From NCBI GenBank assembly GCA_002786025.1, contig NHNW01000009.1, positions 6,376 through 70,375 of the forward strand: 64,000 nt of DNA. The letters run 5' to 3'. How positions within the stretch are numbered: position 1 is the stretch's first letter; every line of letters begins with the position of its first letter. Made by a program: the position numbers and the translations under genes. This document shows, one piece after another, positions 63,356 through 64,000 of the stretch. The stretch comes from Zasmidium citrigriseum (lineage: Eukaryota > Ascomycota > Dothideomycetes > Mycosphaerellales > Mycosphaerellaceae). The notes under the pieces are model-generated. The model was not told where the DNA came from. It saw only the letters and a list, made by a program, of their open reading frames with translations, and searched no databases.

Positions 63356-64000
63356 TTAACCCTCGCAGAACATCTTCCCATCCCAGCCGCGAGCAAACCA
63401 TTCGTCGAACTCGAGCTCACGACATGCCGCCCGCCACTTATCGATGCGACGCCGCCAAGATCCGTCTGCTACCATGCTGGCGCTGTCTTCGAGTTCGACG
63501 GATCTGGCATCCCAATCATCAACATCGACTTCGGACTCGGGAGGCTGGCCGATGGCCTCAGTGCCGAGCGTTGAAGCGTCCGGGATCTGCGCCAACCACG
63601 ACTTGATCGATGCCGGGTCAACGGCCTGTACCATGTCCCTCTCTTCGCTCATGCGGTATCCATCATCCACATCATCGAGGAAGCCGGACTCGAGATCCGA
63701 CATTCCAAAGTCGACCTCTGCAGCAAGACAAGCCTCCTTGGCTCGGGCAAACTCGTCTTCAGCCTCTACCAAAGCTTGCGTCAACCGCTGAGTCTCGTGC
63801 AGCTCGTACGCATCCATCTTGAGGCGCATCTTGGGACCGATCTTCTTGCCGGCGGCGGCTTTGGTCTTCTCGAAGTCCGCGCGCTTCTCTTGGAAACGCT
63901 CCTGTCGGAAATCGAAGTCTTCCTCGGCCCCGATGAGGATGGCTTTGGCCATTTGATAGTCTGCCTTGAGCGCGACTTTCGGATCTGGTGGCGGTATTGA
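63356..64000 (-). CDS. Hypothetical acidic coiled-coil protein (5' end outside window)
   Basis: The minus-strand frame is open from the stop at 63356 to the window end. The first in-frame ATG is at 63952, but the preceding codons (reading ...VALKADYQ) remain open and fit the same helix. The gene therefore probably starts beyond 64000. Visible residues form a charged coiled coil (FRQERFQEKRADFEKTK, then LVEAEDEFARAKEACLAAE), an acidic middle, and a Trp-rich end (RRRIDKWRAACRELEFDEWF). No known domain. Confidence 0.65.
   Translation of the reverse strand, partial: SIPPPDPKVALKADYQMAKAILIGAEEDFDFRQERFQEKRADFEKTKAAAGKKIGPKMRLKMDAYELHETQRLTQALVEAEDEFARAKEACLAAEVDFGMSDLESGFLDDVDDGYRMSEERDMVQAVDPASIKSWLAQIPDASTLGTEAIGQPPESEVDVDDWDARSVELEDSASMVADGSWRRRIDKWRAACRELEFDEWFARGWDGKMFCEG

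Overview
This is a filamentous ascomycete nuclear contig, most likely from Dothideomycetes. Genes carry short GT-AG introns of about 50-60 nt with CTAAC/CTGAC-like branch sites. The gene families are fungal (HsbA, SIT transporters, PDR-type ABC-G transporters, Zn2Cys6 factors, DUF7730, Sld3). The first 2.1 kb is a repeat saturated by RIP (repeat-induced point mutation): positions 1-2128 contain no CA and no TG dinucleotide. Exon models below were built by hand and checked for reading-frame phase. No homology search was possible.

Layout. 1-2128: RIP-destroyed repeat. 2.1-14 kb: gene-sparse, with a hypothetical gene, a family III CoA-transferase, a transcription-factor-like protein, a zinc alcohol dehydrogenase, an HsbA-type secreted protein and a small I9-like proteinase inhibitor. 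14-25 kb: Whi2-like BTB protein, DUF1275 membrane protein, an intron-containing tRNA-Arg(CCG), an F-box-like protein and the replication initiation factor Sld3. 24.5-28 kb: Atg15-like lipase and a siderophore-type (SIT) MFS transporter. 28.9-40.6 kb: a divergent two-gene secondary-metabolism locus. 41-64 kb: mostly housekeeping or conserved genes (THO subunit Tex1, VPS26, homocysteine methyltransferase, beta-carbonic anhydrase, amidohydrolase), with small secreted proteins, a Zn2Cys6/MFS divergent pair, a secreted beta-lactamase-like protein and conserved proteins of unknown function.

The standout is 28.9-40.6 kb. On the minus strand is a 1,177-residue NRPS-like enzyme with the order adenylation, thiolation, BAHD-type acyltransferase. 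Diverging from it across a 1.2-kb promoter is a 22-exon gene whose phase-consistent reading frame encodes a DIT1/PvcA-type isocyanide synthase (residues about 1-335) joined to a complete PDR-type ABC-G transporter (about 410-1824). Together they hold the parts found in one CrmA-type isocyanide synthase/NRPS-like protein, rearranged so that the isonitrile-forming domain is fused to an exporter. The neighbouring SIT transporter makes a metal-binding isonitrile an attractive but unproven product.

Other points worth checking are a 7-nt microexon in the adenylation domain, a GC-AG intron inside the first Walker A motif, a 105-codon in-frame extension behind the VPS26 stop codon, and a Zn2Cys6 regulator split by one in-frame TAA.
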